From the NCBI GenBank assembly GCA_009917545.1, contig QZDW01000001.1, forward strand, positions 62,001 through 126,000: 64,000 nt of DNA. The letters are read 5' to 3'. Below the pieces are notes generated by a model that was not told where the DNA came from, did no database searches, and saw nothing but the letters and a program-made list of their open reading frames with translations. This DNA comes from a bacterium 1XD42-76. Lineage in GTDB: Bacteria > Bacillota > Clostridia > Lachnospirales > Lachnospiraceae. Shown here piece by piece: positions 1-8,094 of the stretch. The translations under genes were made by a program, and so were the position numbers. Within the stretch, counting starts at the first letter, position 1, and each line of letters opens with the position of its first letter.

Positions 1-1
1 A

Positions 2-1150
2 AAACTGCATGAAAGAACCGCCGCTGTACTCGTCTCAGAAAACCGGACGATTCAGATAGATTGTTTCCCTGACAGCATTTCCGGCCAGGTCGGAACCATC
101 TATGTGGCAAAGGTGAAAAAGATTGTCCACAACTTAAATGCCGCCTTTGTAGAGTACGAGCCGGGAATGAACGGGTATTACAGTCTGACAGAAAACCGCT
201 CCCATTTTTTCGCAGATGGAAAAGAACACTCCGCCTTAAAAAGCGGCGACGAGATCGTCATTCAGATTGCACGGGCGGCAATGAAGGGAAAGGACGCTGT
301 CCTGACGTCCAATCTAAGCCTGACCGGCCGCTATGCCGTCCTGACGGCTGGTACAAAGGGCCTGGGGATCTCTTCCCGGATAACGGATACCGTCTGGAAG
401 CAGCACATCAGGGAGCAGTGGGAGAGCGGAGAATCCTGTCCATATGGGGTCATCGTGCGCACGAATGCCTACCAGGCCCCGCCGGAAGCGATTGCAGGCG
501 AGATCAGGGTTCTCACAGAGCAGATGCAGGCCCTGATTGAGGTGTCGTCCTGCCGTACCTGCTACAGCGTCCTGGCCAGCCCGGACAGCTTTGCCATACT
601 GACGGCAAGGAGTGCTTCCGATACGGAGACCCTGGAGGTTGTCACGGATATCCGGGAGATTTATGATGAGCTGATAACGGTTCCTGACCTGGGAAAGCCG
701 GTTCGTTTTTATGATGATTCATTCCCTCTCTCTGCCCTCTATCATCTGGAATCGTCGTTAGAGCAGGCGCTTTCCAAAAAGGTCTGGCTTAAATCAGGCG
801 GTTATCTCGTGATCGAGCCGACAGAGGCTATGACTGTGGTCGACGTCAATACTGGAAAGAACACAGAGAAAAAGTCACGGGAAGAGACGCATTTTAAGAC
901 AAACCTGGAGGCTGCCGACGAGATTGCCCTTCAGTTGAGACTCAGAAATTTGTCTGGTATCATCATTGTGGACTTTATTGATATGAAACAGGAAGCATAC
1001 CAGAAAACGCTTTTAAAGCATCTTGGCGATGCTCTGGCAAAAGACCCGGTAAAGGCGGTCCTCGTAGATATGACTGCCCTGGGCCTGGTGGAGATCACTA
1101 GAAAAAAAATCAGAAAGCCGCTGTATGAGCAGATCCATTCTTTGATATGA
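2..1150 (+). CDS. rng: Ribonuclease G/E family endoribonuclease, 5' end cut by window edge
   Basis: Endoribonuclease of the RNase E/G family, acting on rRNA precursors and mRNA. The frame is already open at base 2 and has no start codon in the window, so the gene begins upstream; 382 residues are visible. The N-terminal part carries the S1-like segment (GQVGTIYVAKVKKI and NAAFVEY, about residues 29-52). The two catalytic, metal-binding Asp regions of the DNase I-like subdomain are visible as VVDVNTGK and IIVDFIDM. The protein stops soon after EITRKKIRKPL, which is before the CPxC zinc-link of E. coli RNase E/G, so it is a short form. In many Clostridia rng sits directly before rplU; here a drug-efflux gene and a diguanylate cyclase lie between. 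Family call is secure. Confidence 0.93.
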   Translation, partial: KLHERTAAVLVSENRTIQIDCFPDSISGQVGTIYVAKVKKIVHNLNAAFVEYEPGMNGYYSLTENRSHFFADGKEHSALKSGDEIVIQIARAAMKGKDAVLTSNLSLTGRYAVLTAGTKGLGISSRITDTVWKQHIREQWESGESCPYGVIVRTNAYQAPPEAIAGEIRVLTEQMQALIEVSSCRTCYSVLASPDSFAILTARSASDTETLEVVTDIREIYDELITVPDLGKPVRFYDDSFPLSALYHLESSLEQALSKKVWLKSGGYLVIEPTEAMTVVDVNTGKNTEKKSREETHFKTNLEAADEIALQLRLRNLSGIIIVDFIDMKQEAYQKTLLKHLGDALAKDPVKAVLVDMTALGLVEITRKKIRKPLYEQIHSLI

Positions 1151-1257
1151 TGCCTCACTTACAGGCAGACAGGTATTTTCGATGATGCACCGCTCCCTGG
1201 TGCAGTCAATCGAGATACCTGTTTGGTACATCCTCTTCCAGGACTCACTGGAGAGTC
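1151..1257. other. Cluster of three stem-loops downstream of rng
   Basis: Three inverted repeats follow the rng stop codon within 107 bases. A short one has arms tgcct/aggca (1151-1155, 1163-1167). A long imperfect one is closed by caggtat/atacctg (1170-1176, 1215-1221), with further pairing inside between gatgcacc and ggtgca. A third has arms gactc/gagtc (1242-1246, 1253-1257). None has a strong T-run directly behind it. They could be a transcription end or RNA-processing signal for rng, or the remains of an inserted element. I do not recognise a known RNA family. Confidence 0.45.
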
Positions 1258-1343
1258 TTGATTTCATTTTCTGAAATTACTATATTCATATATTCTTTTT
1301 ATATCCTTTTGTAAAATTGTTGGCAGAAAGAAACCGAAACCGT

Positions 1344-1372
1344 TTGCGCCCACCGGTATTTTATGATAAGAT
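1344..1372 (+). promoter_or_regulatory. Probable sigma-A promoter of the efflux gene
   Basis: TTGCGC (1344-1349) and TAAGAT (1367-1372) are separated by 17 bases. A transcript from about 1379 would include the whole attenuator and leader peptide that precede the MFS gene. Confidence 0.55.
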
Positions 1373-1407
1373 ACAGGGAGTCAAATATGTTTAAGAGGTG
1401 AAAATTT

Positions 1408-1446
1408 ATGCTGTGCATTGCAACAGCTCCATGCAGAGTCTTTTAG
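1408..1446 (+). CDS. Leader peptide of the efflux gene (12 residues)
   Basis: A short ORF, MLCIATAPCRVF, starts at 1408 behind an AAGAGGTG ribosome-binding site at 1393-1400 and ends at TAG 1444-1446. Its codons 7-10 lie inside the 5' arm of a perfect 10-bp stem (1426-1435 with 1455-1464). This is the layout of leader peptides that control ribosome-targeting-drug resistance genes by stalling. The peptide sequence itself is not one I can place with certainty. Confidence 0.6.
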   Translation: MLCIATAPCRVF

Positions 1447-1530
1447 GGCAATTTTGCATGGAGCAGACCATTGCTCTGAGGCTTTGCGAATTGAAATCAA
1501 ATATAACGGATTTATTGAGGAGCAAAGTCT
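1426..1530 (+). promoter_or_regulatory. Putative translational attenuator before the efflux gene
   Basis: Four segments can pair in mutually exclusive ways. Segment 1 gctccatgca (1426-1435, inside the leader ORF) pairs with segment 2 tgcatggagc (1455-1464). Segment 2's gagca (1461-1465) also pairs with segment 3 tgctc (1472-1476). Segment 3 ttgctc (1471-1476) also pairs with gagcaa (1520-1525), which covers the end of the GAGGAG ribosome-binding site (1517-1522) of the MFS gene. In addition ctttgc (1482-1487) can pair with gcaaag (1522-1527). With 1:2 formed, 3 can hide the ribosome-binding site. A ribosome stalled on the leader would free 2 to pair with 3 and expose it. This is the erm-type logic; the role is inferred. 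Confidence 0.6.
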
Positions 1531-2820
1531 ATGAATAGAGAAACAATGCAGGAGATGAGACCATTCCTGCTTCTTTGGGTGACTCAGTCGTTTTCTGCCC
1601 TTGGCAGTGCCATGACAAGCTATGCGCTTGTAATCTGGTCTTATTCCCGGACGGGATCGGCACTGATGACAGCGCTTTTGATGGTGAGTTCGTACGCGCC
1701 TTATGTTGTGTTCAGCATTTTTGCCGGAGCGCTTAGCGACCGTTGGGATAAGAAGCTCACGATGCTGGTGTGCGATACCATAGCGGCGTTTACTACAGTG
1801 CTTCTTCTTGTCCTTCTTGAGCAGGATATGCTGCAGCTATGGCATCTTTATCTCATCAATATTACGAATGGACTGATGAATACAGTGCAGCAGCCGGCGT
1901 CAGAGGTGGCGACGACAAGAGTACTGCCCAGAAAATATTATCAGCGGGTCGGGGGATTGCGGTACTTCGCCAGCTCCCTGAATTCGATCATGACGCCGAT
2001 TATCGCCACGGCTATGCTGGGGATGGCGGGGATGAGGGCCGTTGCAGTTTTTGACTTGGTTAGTTTTTGTATCGCTTTTATTGTGCTGGCATTTTGTATC
2101 CGCATCCCTAAAGACAGGGACAAAGAGTGTGTACAGGAGAGTGTGCTGAAATCTGCCCGGGAGGGAATTGCCTATCTGAAAGGGGAGCGGGGGATCTTCG
2201 GACTAATCCTGTTTCTGGCTGCGATCAATCTGGTGGCATCAATCTATGACGCAGCATTTCCGGCCATGATGCTTTCTAGAAACGGCGGAAGCGAGCGGAC
2301 TCTCGGCTTGGTGAATACTGTAATCGGGATTTCCACGTTTGCAGGCAGTATCCTGGCATCCTTCCTGAAAGAGCCCAAAAGCCGGGTGAGGGTCATCTAC
2401 AATTCCCTGTTGTTTTCCATGAGTACAGAGAATTTTCTGCTGGCTCTCGGAAGAACGCCGTTGATCTGGTGTATCGGCGGATGTCTTGGTTGGATCGCTA
2501 TCCCGCTTATGAGCACGAACCTCGACGCGGTTTTGCGTCTGCATGTGCCGGAGCATATTCAGGGGCGAGTGTATTCTGTACGGAATTCCCTGCAATTTTT
2601 TACAATTCCAATTGGATATTTTCTGGGGGGATTTCTCGTCGATTGGGTATTTGAGCCCATTATGGAAGTGCAGAGTGCTGACAGTATACTGACCAGGCTG
2701 TTTGGGAGCGGAAAAGGCTCCGGCGCGGCATTTTTGTTCTTTATCATCGCATTTGCCGGAATCGGGGTATGTCTGTATTTCAGGAAAAACCGGGATATCT
2801 GGAAACTGGAACACATATAA
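1531..2820 (+). CDS. MFS drug-efflux transporter (DHA3 / macrolide-efflux type)
   Basis: A 429-residue, highly hydrophobic protein with about twelve membrane segments. It has the MFS loop 2-3 signature near residue 70 (GALSDRWDKK) and the overall look of the DHA3 family that includes MefA-like macrolide exporters and some tetracycline exporters. It would pump drugs out across the cytoplasmic membrane by proton antiport. The start ATG has GAGGAG 8 bases upstream. It is preceded by its own promoter, a stall-type leader peptide and alternative hairpins, which suggests induction by a ribosome-targeting antibiotic. It interrupts the usual rng-rplU order, a hint of insertion. The substrate cannot be told from sequence. 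Confidence 0.8.
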   Translation: MNRETMQEMRPFLLLWVTQSFSALGSAMTSYALVIWSYSRTGSALMTALLMVSSYAPYVVFSIFAGALSDRWDKKLTMLVCDTIAAFTTVLLLVLLEQDMLQLWHLYLINITNGLMNTVQQPASEVATTRVLPRKYYQRVGGLRYFASSLNSIMTPIIATAMLGMAGMRAVAVFDLVSFCIAFIVLAFCIRIPKDRDKECVQESVLKSAREGIAYLKGERGIFGLILFLAAINLVASIYDAAFPAMMLSRNGGSERTLGLVNTVIGISTFAGSILASFLKEPKSRVRVIYNSLLFSMSTENFLLALGRTPLIWCIGGCLGWIAIPLMSTNLDAVLRLHVPEHIQGRVYSVRNSLQFFTIPIGYFLGGFLVDWVFEPIMEVQSADSILTRLFGSGKGSGAAFLFFIIAFAGIGVCLYFRKNRDIWKLEHI

Positions 2821-2845
2821 TCCCAAGATCAAAGCTGCAAAAAAT

Positions 2846-2878
2846 CCGGAAGCCATGACCGTTCGATATGGCTTCCGG
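2846..2878. terminator. Stem-loop after the efflux gene
   Basis: Perfect 11-bp inverted repeat (2846-2856 with 2868-2878) 25 bases after the MFS stop. The T-run suited to a terminator lies on the minus-strand side (AAAAAAT at 2839-2845), so on the plus strand it would be an unusual tail-less terminator. Confidence 0.4.
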
Positions 2879-2962
2879 CAACAAAAGAAGGTTCGTATTA
2901 CAGATTGAAGAAATCAGTTAAAATAACCGGAAGAAAATGGAAGCAAGACGAGGAGTGCAGAC

Positions 2963-3883
2963 ATGGAAAAAATTTTGATTGTCGATGACAGTCCTTTGCA
3001 GGCTGCTCAGTTAAAATCTATTTTGGATGCTGATTACGACGTTACAGTTGCTGTAACAGCAGAGGAAGGTCTTTCTCATGCAAGCTCCGGAGACTACTCC
3101 CTGATTTTACTGGATGTAGTTATGCCTGGTATGGACGGCTTTACCTTGTTAAAAAAGCTGCAGGAGGAGATTATCACTCAAAGTGTCCCTGTGATTTTGA
3201 TTACGAGCCTTTCCGATATCGAACATGAGCAGCACGGCCTTACGCTGGGGGCGGTTGACTACATATCGAAACCCTTTCATCCGCTGATTGTAAAAGCAAG
3301 AGTCAATACACATATTAAGTTGTACCGGTACCGCAGGCAGGCAGAGCGCCAGTCCATGACGGATCAGCTGACCGGGATTGCAAACCGGCGTCAGCATGAT
3401 CTCTACAGTCTGATTAAATGGAATGAGGCCACGCGCCTGCAGATTCCTTTTTCGATCTGCATGTTTGATATTGACCATTTTAAGGCATACAATGATACCT
3501 TTGGCCATCCTGCCGGGGATAAAGTCATTATCAGTGTCGCAAAGACAGTCTCTTCCTATCTGCAGCGTAGTACGGATTTCCTTGCCCGGTACGGTGGTGA
3601 AGAGTTCGTTGCCTTCTTTTTAGGCGACAGTGCGCCTAAGGCATTTGAATATTTGAAAAAAATCCGCCATGCAATCGAACAGCTCCATATCCCGCATGCG
3701 CCGTCGACTGCAGAATGGGTAACAATCAGTATCGGAGGAATCACCGTGGTCCCTCAGAGAGAAAATTCTTATGAGGTATATTTGAAAATTGCAGATACCA
3801 TGCTGTATGATGCCAAACGGTTCGGCCGTAACCGGGTAATCTGGGCAAATGAAAAGATGGAACAGTGGTATGAAAACGATTGA
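2963..3883 (+). CDS. Response regulator with GGDEF output: diguanylate cyclase
   Basis: 306 residues. An N-terminal receiver domain (about 1-120) has the acidic pair D8-D9, the phospho-acceptor D51 in LLDVVMPGMDG, and the lysine in DYISKPFHP. A C-terminal GGDEF domain (about 135-300) starts at SMTDQLTGIANRR and has the active-site loop RYGGEEF. An RxxD inhibitory site (RSTD) sits five residues before GGEEF, so product feedback by c-di-GMP is expected. It should make c-di-GMP from two GTP when phosphorylated. No histidine kinase is adjacent, so the partner is unknown. Ribosome-binding site GAGGAG lies upstream of the ATG. Confidence 0.92.
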   Translation: MEKILIVDDSPLQAAQLKSILDADYDVTVAVTAEEGLSHASSGDYSLILLDVVMPGMDGFTLLKKLQEEIITQSVPVILITSLSDIEHEQHGLTLGAVDYISKPFHPLIVKARVNTHIKLYRYRRQAERQSMTDQLTGIANRRQHDLYSLIKWNEATRLQIPFSICMFDIDHFKAYNDTFGHPAGDKVIISVAKTVSSYLQRSTDFLARYGGEEFVAFFLGDSAPKAFEYLKKIRHAIEQLHIPHAPSTAEWVTISIGGITVVPQRENSYEVYLKIADTMLYDAKRFGRNRVIWANEKMEQWYEND

Positions 3884-3907
3884 TATCCAGATATTTTCAA
3901 AAAAGTG

Positions 3908-3936
3908 TTGACACAGGAAAATTAGAATGCTAGAAT
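3908..3936 (+). promoter_or_regulatory. Strong sigma-A promoter for rplU-prp-rpmA
   Basis: Consensus TTGACA (3908-3913) and TAGAAT (3931-3936) with exactly 17 bases between. The start point would be near 3943, at the 5' edge of the L21 leader. Confidence 0.85.
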
Positions 3937-3941
3937 AGATG

Positions 3942-4008
3942 AGTGTGCCGCACAGTGAGGTTGACAAGTTCCTTTTGAGGACACCGCAGCTGGCGAGTAA
4001 TGATAATA
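3942..4008 (+). ncRNA. Ribosomal protein L21 leader (autoregulatory RNA)
   Basis: The 5' untranslated region between the promoter and rplU contains the conserved blocks I associate with the Firmicute L21 leader: CCGCA-CAGTGAGGTTGACAAG, then a CCGCAGCTGGCGAGT block just before the AGGAGG ribosome-binding site. In known cases the leader is a proposed feedback site for L21. Assignment is from memory of the motif; a covariance-model search would settle it. Confidence 0.75.
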
Positions 4009-4019
4009 GGAGGTGCAAT

Positions 4020-4328
4020 ATGTACGCGATTATTGCAACAGGTGGTAAGCAGTACAAGGTAGCCGAAGGCGACAGCATTAAGATCGAGAAGATCAATGCA
4101 GAAGTTGGTTCTGAGGTAGTATTTGACCAGGTTCTTGCAGTCAGCGGCGATGAGCTTACGATCGGATGCCCGACAGTAGACGGTGCGACTGTTTCTGCAA
4201 CAGTGGAAAAGGTTGGCAAGGGCAAGAAAGTTATCGTTTATAAGTATAAGCGCAAGACCGGCTATCATAAAAAGAATGGCCACAGACAGCTTTATACACA
4301 GGTCAAGATTGAAAAGATCAACGCCTAA
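4020..4328 (+). CDS. rplU: 50S ribosomal protein L21
   Basis: 102 residues, the normal length. Starts [14 protein letters not shown] and ends with the basic [14 protein letters not shown] tract typical of L21, which binds 23S rRNA domain II. The ATG at 4020 has AGGAGG 7 bases before it and follows the L21 leader; the longer in-frame opening upstream at 3939 runs through the leader RNA and lacks a ribosome-binding site. First gene of rplU-prp-rpmA. Confidence 0.97.
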   Translation: MYAIIATGGKQYKVAEGDSIKIEKINAEVGSEVVFDQVLAVSGDELTIGCPTVDGATVSATVEKVGKGKKVIVYKYKRKTGYHKKNGHRQLYTQVKIEKINA

Positions 4329-4352
4329 TCCGGTGTCAGGTAATATAGTTTT

Positions 4353-4679
4353 ATGATTCAGGTGACAATCCTGCGTGACAGGGATAAATGGACAAAGGGA
4401 ATTAGGATTTGCGGCCATGCCGGCTACGCAGAATACGGACAGGATGTTATTTGTGCTGCTGTTTCTGCTTTGGCTCTTAACATGGCAAATTCGGTCGATT
4501 CGTTTACAGAAGATACCTTTTATGCAAATGTTGAGGAAAACGGTGTTTTTGAGTTTTCCTTTCCCGAAACGATTAGTTCCGAGTCACAGCTCCTTATGAA
4601 ATCTCTGATTCTCGGCTTGGAGAATATTCGGGATACCTATGGGGCAGAATATATCAATTTTCGATTCAGGGAGGTGTAA
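4353..4679 (+). CDS. prp: Ribosomal-processing cysteine protease Prp
   Basis: 108 residues, YsxB/Prp family. Catalytic His is in GHAGYAEYG (about residue 22) and catalytic Cys in [10 protein letters not shown] (about residue 34). Prp removes the N-terminal extension of L27, which is needed for ribosome assembly in Firmicutes. The L27 encoded next does carry such an extension (MFKMNLQLF before AHKKG), so enzyme and substrate are neighbours. Lies 24 bases after rplU, and its stop is 4 bases before the rpmA start. Confidence 0.95.
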   Translation: MIQVTILRDRDKWTKGIRICGHAGYAEYGQDVICAAVSALALNMANSVDSFTEDTFYANVEENGVFEFSFPETISSESQLLMKSLILGLENIRDTYGAEYINFRFREV

Positions 4680-4683
4680 TGTC

Positions 4684-4974
4684 ATGTTTAAGATGAACCT
4701 TCAGTTGTTTGCCCATAAAAAGGGTGTCGGCTCTACAAAGAACGGAAGAGATTCCGAGTCAAAGCGCCTTGGAGCAAAGAGAGCAGACGGACAGTTCGTG
4801 TTAGCCGGAAATATTCTTTACAGACAGCGCGGAACGAAGATCCATCCGGGTCTTAATGTTGGACGCGGCGGCGATGATACCTTGTTTGCCAAGGTTGACG
4901 GCGTTGTCAGATTTGAAAGAAAAGGCAGAGACAAAAAGCAGGTTTCTGTATATCCGAGAGCAATCAACGAATAA
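4684..4974 (+). CDS. rpmA: 50S ribosomal protein L27 with cleavable N-terminal extension
   Basis: 96 residues. The chosen ATG at 4684 follows GGGAGGTG and gives the Firmicute form [17 protein letters not shown], in which Prp is expected to cut after LQLF so that mature L27 starts AHKKG and reaches the peptidyl-transferase centre. The upstream in-frame start at 4639 lies within prp and is not needed. The body ([16 protein letters not shown]) is canonical. A terminator follows directly. Confidence 0.97.
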   Translation: MFKMNLQLFAHKKGVGSTKNGRDSESKRLGAKRADGQFVLAGNILYRQRGTKIHPGLNVGRGGDDTLFAKVDGVVRFERKGRDKKQVSVYPRAINE

Positions 4975-4982
4975 TTATAATC

Positions 4983-5013
4983 AGCTCCATACTTAAGGTA
5001 TGGAGCTTTTTTC
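4983..5013 (+). terminator. Rho-independent terminator after rpmA
   Basis: Perfect 10-bp stem agctccatac/gtatggagct (4983-4992, 4998-5007), five-base loop, then a T-run to 5012. Confidence 0.92.
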
Positions 5014-5095
5014 AAATTAATGGCTTGTAAATGGATGGCTTGTTTATGATGTATCGTCAGTGGTACACAGAGGTTTTGGAAAGGATTGATTTCCC

Positions 5096-6379
5096 ATGTT
5101 TACGGATATCGCAAAAGTCTTTATAAAATCAGGTAATGGCGGAAATGGGCACGTAAGCTTCCGCAGGGAGCTCTATGTCCCGAACGGCGGCCCTGACGGC
5201 GGAGACGGCGGAAAGGGCGGCGATATTATATTTGAGGTTGACGATGGCCTGAATACTCTGGTGGATTTCAGGCATGTCAGAAAATATGTCGCAAAGAGCG
5301 GAGAGGAAGGCGGTAAGCGCCGCTGTCATGGTGCCAATGGCGCTGATCTCGTCGTCAAGGTTCCCGAAGGTACGATAGTAAAGGATTTCGAGTCCGGAAA
5401 AATTATTACTGATATGTCAGGCGAAAACCGCAGGGAAATCATTTTAAAGGGCGGAAAAGGCGGCCTGGGCAATATGCATTTTGCCACGTCTACCATGCAG
5501 GTTCCCAAGTACGCGCAGCCGGGACAGTCAGGAGCTGAGCTCTGGGTACAGCTTGAACTTAAAGTGATCGCAGATGTCGGCCTGGTTGGATTTCCAAATG
5601 TGGGGAAATCCACCCTCCTGTCGCGCGTTTCCAATGCCCGTCCCAAGATCGCCAATTATCATTTTACCACCTTAAACCCTCATCTGGGCGTGGTAAACCT
5701 CGGAGACGGTAACAGTTTCGTGATGGCAGATATCCCCGGACTGATTGAGGGGGCATCCGACGGGGCCGGGCTTGGACATGAATTTCTAAGACATATTGAG
5801 CGGACAAAAATCCTGCTTCACGTGGTGGATGCCGCTTCTGTCGAAGGACGTGACCCGTCCGAAGACATCCATGCGATCATGTCAGAGCTGAGGGCATATA
5901 ATCCCGAACTGTTAAAGCTTCCGCAGGTCATTGCTGCGAATAAGCTGGATGCATTGTATATAGAAGGAGATTCTCCGCTTGACCGATTGAAAAAAGAGTT
6001 TGAGCCCAATGGTATCCCTGTATTTGGTATCTCAGCCGTAAGCGGTGAAGGGGTCGATGATCTTTTGGGGTATTTATTTGGCGTACTGCAAACGATTGAC
6101 CGGAATCCAAAACGGTTTGAAAAGGAATTTGAAGTAGAGTACCTGGCAGACAAAGAGCTTCCCTATTCCGTTGAAAAAGATGAAAAAGGGATCTATATCG
6201 TTGAGGGGCCCAAGATCGAAAAAATGCTCGGATATACGAATCTGGATTCGGAAAAGGGCTTTGAGTTTTTCCAGAAATTTCTCAAACAGAGCGGAATTCT
6301 GGACGATCTGGAAAAAGCAGGCATAGAAGAGGGCGATACGGTGCGCATGTATGGATTGGAATTCGATTATTATAAATAG
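5096..6379 (+). CDS. obgE: GTPase Obg/CgtA
   Basis: 427 residues. The order is a glycine-rich OBG domain (1-158, with repeats such as GGNGGNG and GGDGGKGGD), a G domain with G1 GFPNVGKST, G3 DIPGLI and G4 ANKLD, and a C-terminal OCT domain that starts near 345 and ends RMYGLEFDYYK. Obg binds the 50S subunit and links ribosome maturation to growth and, in spore-formers, to stress and sporulation control. It sits between rpmA and yhbY as in most Firmicutes, but after a terminator, so it likely has its own promoter. Confidence 0.97.
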   Translation: MFTDIAKVFIKSGNGGNGHVSFRRELYVPNGGPDGGDGGKGGDIIFEVDDGLNTLVDFRHVRKYVAKSGEEGGKRRCHGANGADLVVKVPEGTIVKDFESGKIITDMSGENRREIILKGGKGGLGNMHFATSTMQVPKYAQPGQSGAELWVQLELKVIADVGLVGFPNVGKSTLLSRVSNARPKIANYHFTTLNPHLGVVNLGDGNSFVMADIPGLIEGASDGAGLGHEFLRHIERTKILLHVVDAASVEGRDPSEDIHAIMSELRAYNPELLKLPQVIAANKLDALYIEGDSPLDRLKKEFEPNGIPVFGISAVSGEGVDDLLGYLFGVLQTIDRNPKRFEKEFEVEYLADKELPYSVEKDEKGIYIVEGPKIEKMLGYTNLDSEKGFEFFQKFLKQSGILDDLEKAGIEEGDTVRMYGLEFDYYK

Positions 6380-6446
6380 GTGTAGCGGCATCGGCAATTT
6401 GTAAAGGGGCTGTTTTAACACTGCCGCATCATGAGAGGGAGAAAAA

Positions 6447-6740
6447 ATGACAAGTAAGCAAAGAGCCTATTTAAAAGGGCTTGCTATGAATATCACCCCT
6501 GTCCTTCAGATAGGGAAATCCGGCCTGACTCCGGAATTCACGCAATCCGTGTCAGAAGCATTAGAGGCCAGGGAACTGATTAAGATTCATGTACTGAAAA
6601 ATTGCGCGGATGACGGGAGAGAAATCGCAGCCATGCTGTCGGAGCGTACGCGATCACAGGTGGTACAGGTGATTGGCAGGATGATCGTTTTATATAAACC
6701 GGCTAAAGAGGAGAAAAACAGGAAGATCATTCTTTCATAA
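6447..6740 (+). CDS. yhbY: YhbY-type CRM-domain RNA-binding protein
   Basis: 97 residues, the whole protein being one CRM domain. It has the GKSGLT motif near residue 25 and starts MTSKQRAYLKGLA as in family members. YhbY associates with pre-50S ribosomal particles. It lies between obgE and nadD in the conserved block, with GAGAGGGAG before its ATG. Confidence 0.93.
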   Translation: MTSKQRAYLKGLAMNITPVLQIGKSGLTPEFTQSVSEALEARELIKIHVLKNCADDGREIAAMLSERTRSQVVQVIGRMIVLYKPAKEEKNRKIILS

Positions 6741-6819
6741 TGCCGAACTATTATTTGACCTGATATTGACCGGTGCAATATTGAAAGGCACGGTAAAAAT
6801 CTGGAAAGGAGCTGGGTAC

Positions 6820-7440
6820 ATGAAATGTATCGGTATCATCGGCGGCACCTTTGATCCTGTCCACAATGGACATTTAATGCTTGGAAAACAGGCTTATATG
6901 GAATATGGTCTGGATGAGATCTGGTTCATGCCTTCCCATATTCCGCCGCATAAAAAGGATCATGTCGTTACGGACGGAAAACAGCGTCTGGATATGCTGT
7001 ATCTGGCTCTGGAGAATTTTCCTTATTGCCGTGTGTCAGAATTTGAGATGGAGCGGGACGGCAATACGTATACGGCACAGACATTTGAACTATTGAAAAA
7101 GCAGTATACGGATATCCGGTTTTCTTTTATCATCGGAGCTGACTCCCTGTTTCAGATCGAATCCTGGTATCATCCGGAAAAGGTTATGGCTATGACAACC
7201 CTGTTGGTATCCGGAAGGGAGTATGAATCCGGAAATATTACTCTGGAAATGCAGGCAGACTATCTGCACAAAAAATATCAGGCAGATATCCGGTTTTTGC
7301 ATAATGAGGAAATGGATATTTCTTCGGCCGGTATCAGAAAAAAAGTTTTGGAAGGAAAGGATATTGCCGGAGATGTTCCTGACAAAGTAAAGGAGTATAT
7401 CGTATTTCACAATCTCTATAAAACTATGTCTGTACACTGA
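6820..7440 (+). CDS. nadD: Nicotinate-nucleotide adenylyltransferase
   Basis: 206 residues. Converts nicotinate mononucleotide plus ATP to deamido-NAD. Nucleotidyltransferase motif GGTFDPVHNGHL (residues 8-19, with the T/HxGH active site) and the C-terminal ISSAGIRKK motif (about 167-175) are present. The ATG at 6820 has GGAAAGGAGC upstream; the in-frame opening from 6766 adds an unlikely extension. Followed 24 bases later by yqeK, the usual neighbour. Confidence 0.96.
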   Translation: MKCIGIIGGTFDPVHNGHLMLGKQAYMEYGLDEIWFMPSHIPPHKKDHVVTDGKQRLDMLYLALENFPYCRVSEFEMERDGNTYTAQTFELLKKQYTDIRFSFIIGADSLFQIESWYHPEKVMAMTTLLVSGREYESGNITLEMQADYLHKKYQADIRFLHNEEMDISSAGIRKKVLEGKDIAGDVPDKVKEYIVFHNLYKTMSVH

Positions 7441-7464
7441 TGTTGGAAAGGTCGTGATGGGACG

Positions 7465-8058
7465 ATGGATACAAGCGTAATCGAACTGAGAAAACATTTG
7501 AAAAAGAAACTGGACGTATCGCGTTATGAACATACGATTGGTGTTTCATATATGTGCCAGGCATTGGCAATGCGGTACGGATACGACCTGCATAAAGCTG
7601 AGATGGCTGGACTTTTCCATGACTGTGCCAAAAAGTATGATGATACGACAATGCTCAATAAATGTCTGGAACATGGACTCCCAATTACAGAAGATGAGAG
7701 AGAGGAACCATCGCTTCTCCATGCAAAGCTTGGCGCCTGGATGGCAGAAAATAAATATGGGATAAAAGATAAAGATATCTTAAATGCGATTGAATGCCAT
7801 ACGACGGGAAAGACGGGGATGTCACTGTTAGATAAGATCCTTTACGTGGCAGACTATATTGAACCAGGACGATACAAAGCAGGGAATCTGACAGAAATGC
7901 GCAGACTCGCTTTCCTTGATCTCGACAGGGCATGTCTTAGTATCATGGAGAGTATATTGGATTATTTGCACTCTGCGAAGTGCCAGATTGATCAAAAAAC
8001 GATACAGGCATGTGAAGATATGAAACGAGTGGTAAACAGTCGCAGCGAATCCGAATAA
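7465..8058 (+). CDS. yqeK: YqeK-type HD-domain Ap4A hydrolase
   Basis: 197 residues with an HD phosphohydrolase domain: H24 in YEHTIGV, the paired HD in GLFHDCAKK (about 52-60), and a later IECHTTG. The family hydrolyses diadenosine tetraphosphate symmetrically to two ADP. Sits between nadD and rsfS as expected. Confidence 0.92.
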   Translation: MDTSVIELRKHLKKKLDVSRYEHTIGVSYMCQALAMRYGYDLHKAEMAGLFHDCAKKYDDTTMLNKCLEHGLPITEDEREEPSLLHAKLGAWMAENKYGIKDKDILNAIECHTTGKTGMSLLDKILYVADYIEPGRYKAGNLTEMRRLAFLDLDRACLSIMESILDYLHSAKCQIDQKTIQACEDMKRVVNSRSESE

Positions 8059-8094
8059 TATGGAATATCAAATTGAAAAAGGAGGACTGTACAT

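Noticed and set aside
1013-1267. Minus-strand frame of 84 residues crossing the end of rng
   Set aside because: First half looked at as a possible transposase scrap, second half is antisense rng. No convincing family motif and the region is better described as stem-loops.
2239-2856. 205-residue open frame on the minus strand
   Set aside because: Reverse of the MFS efflux gene; no start signal or domain.
4020-4328. Riboswitch upstream of rplU or in other leaders
   Set aside because: The only structured leaders recognised are ribosomal-protein leaders (L21, L19) and the efflux attenuator. A glycine riboswitch for the grd operon would lie outside the window.
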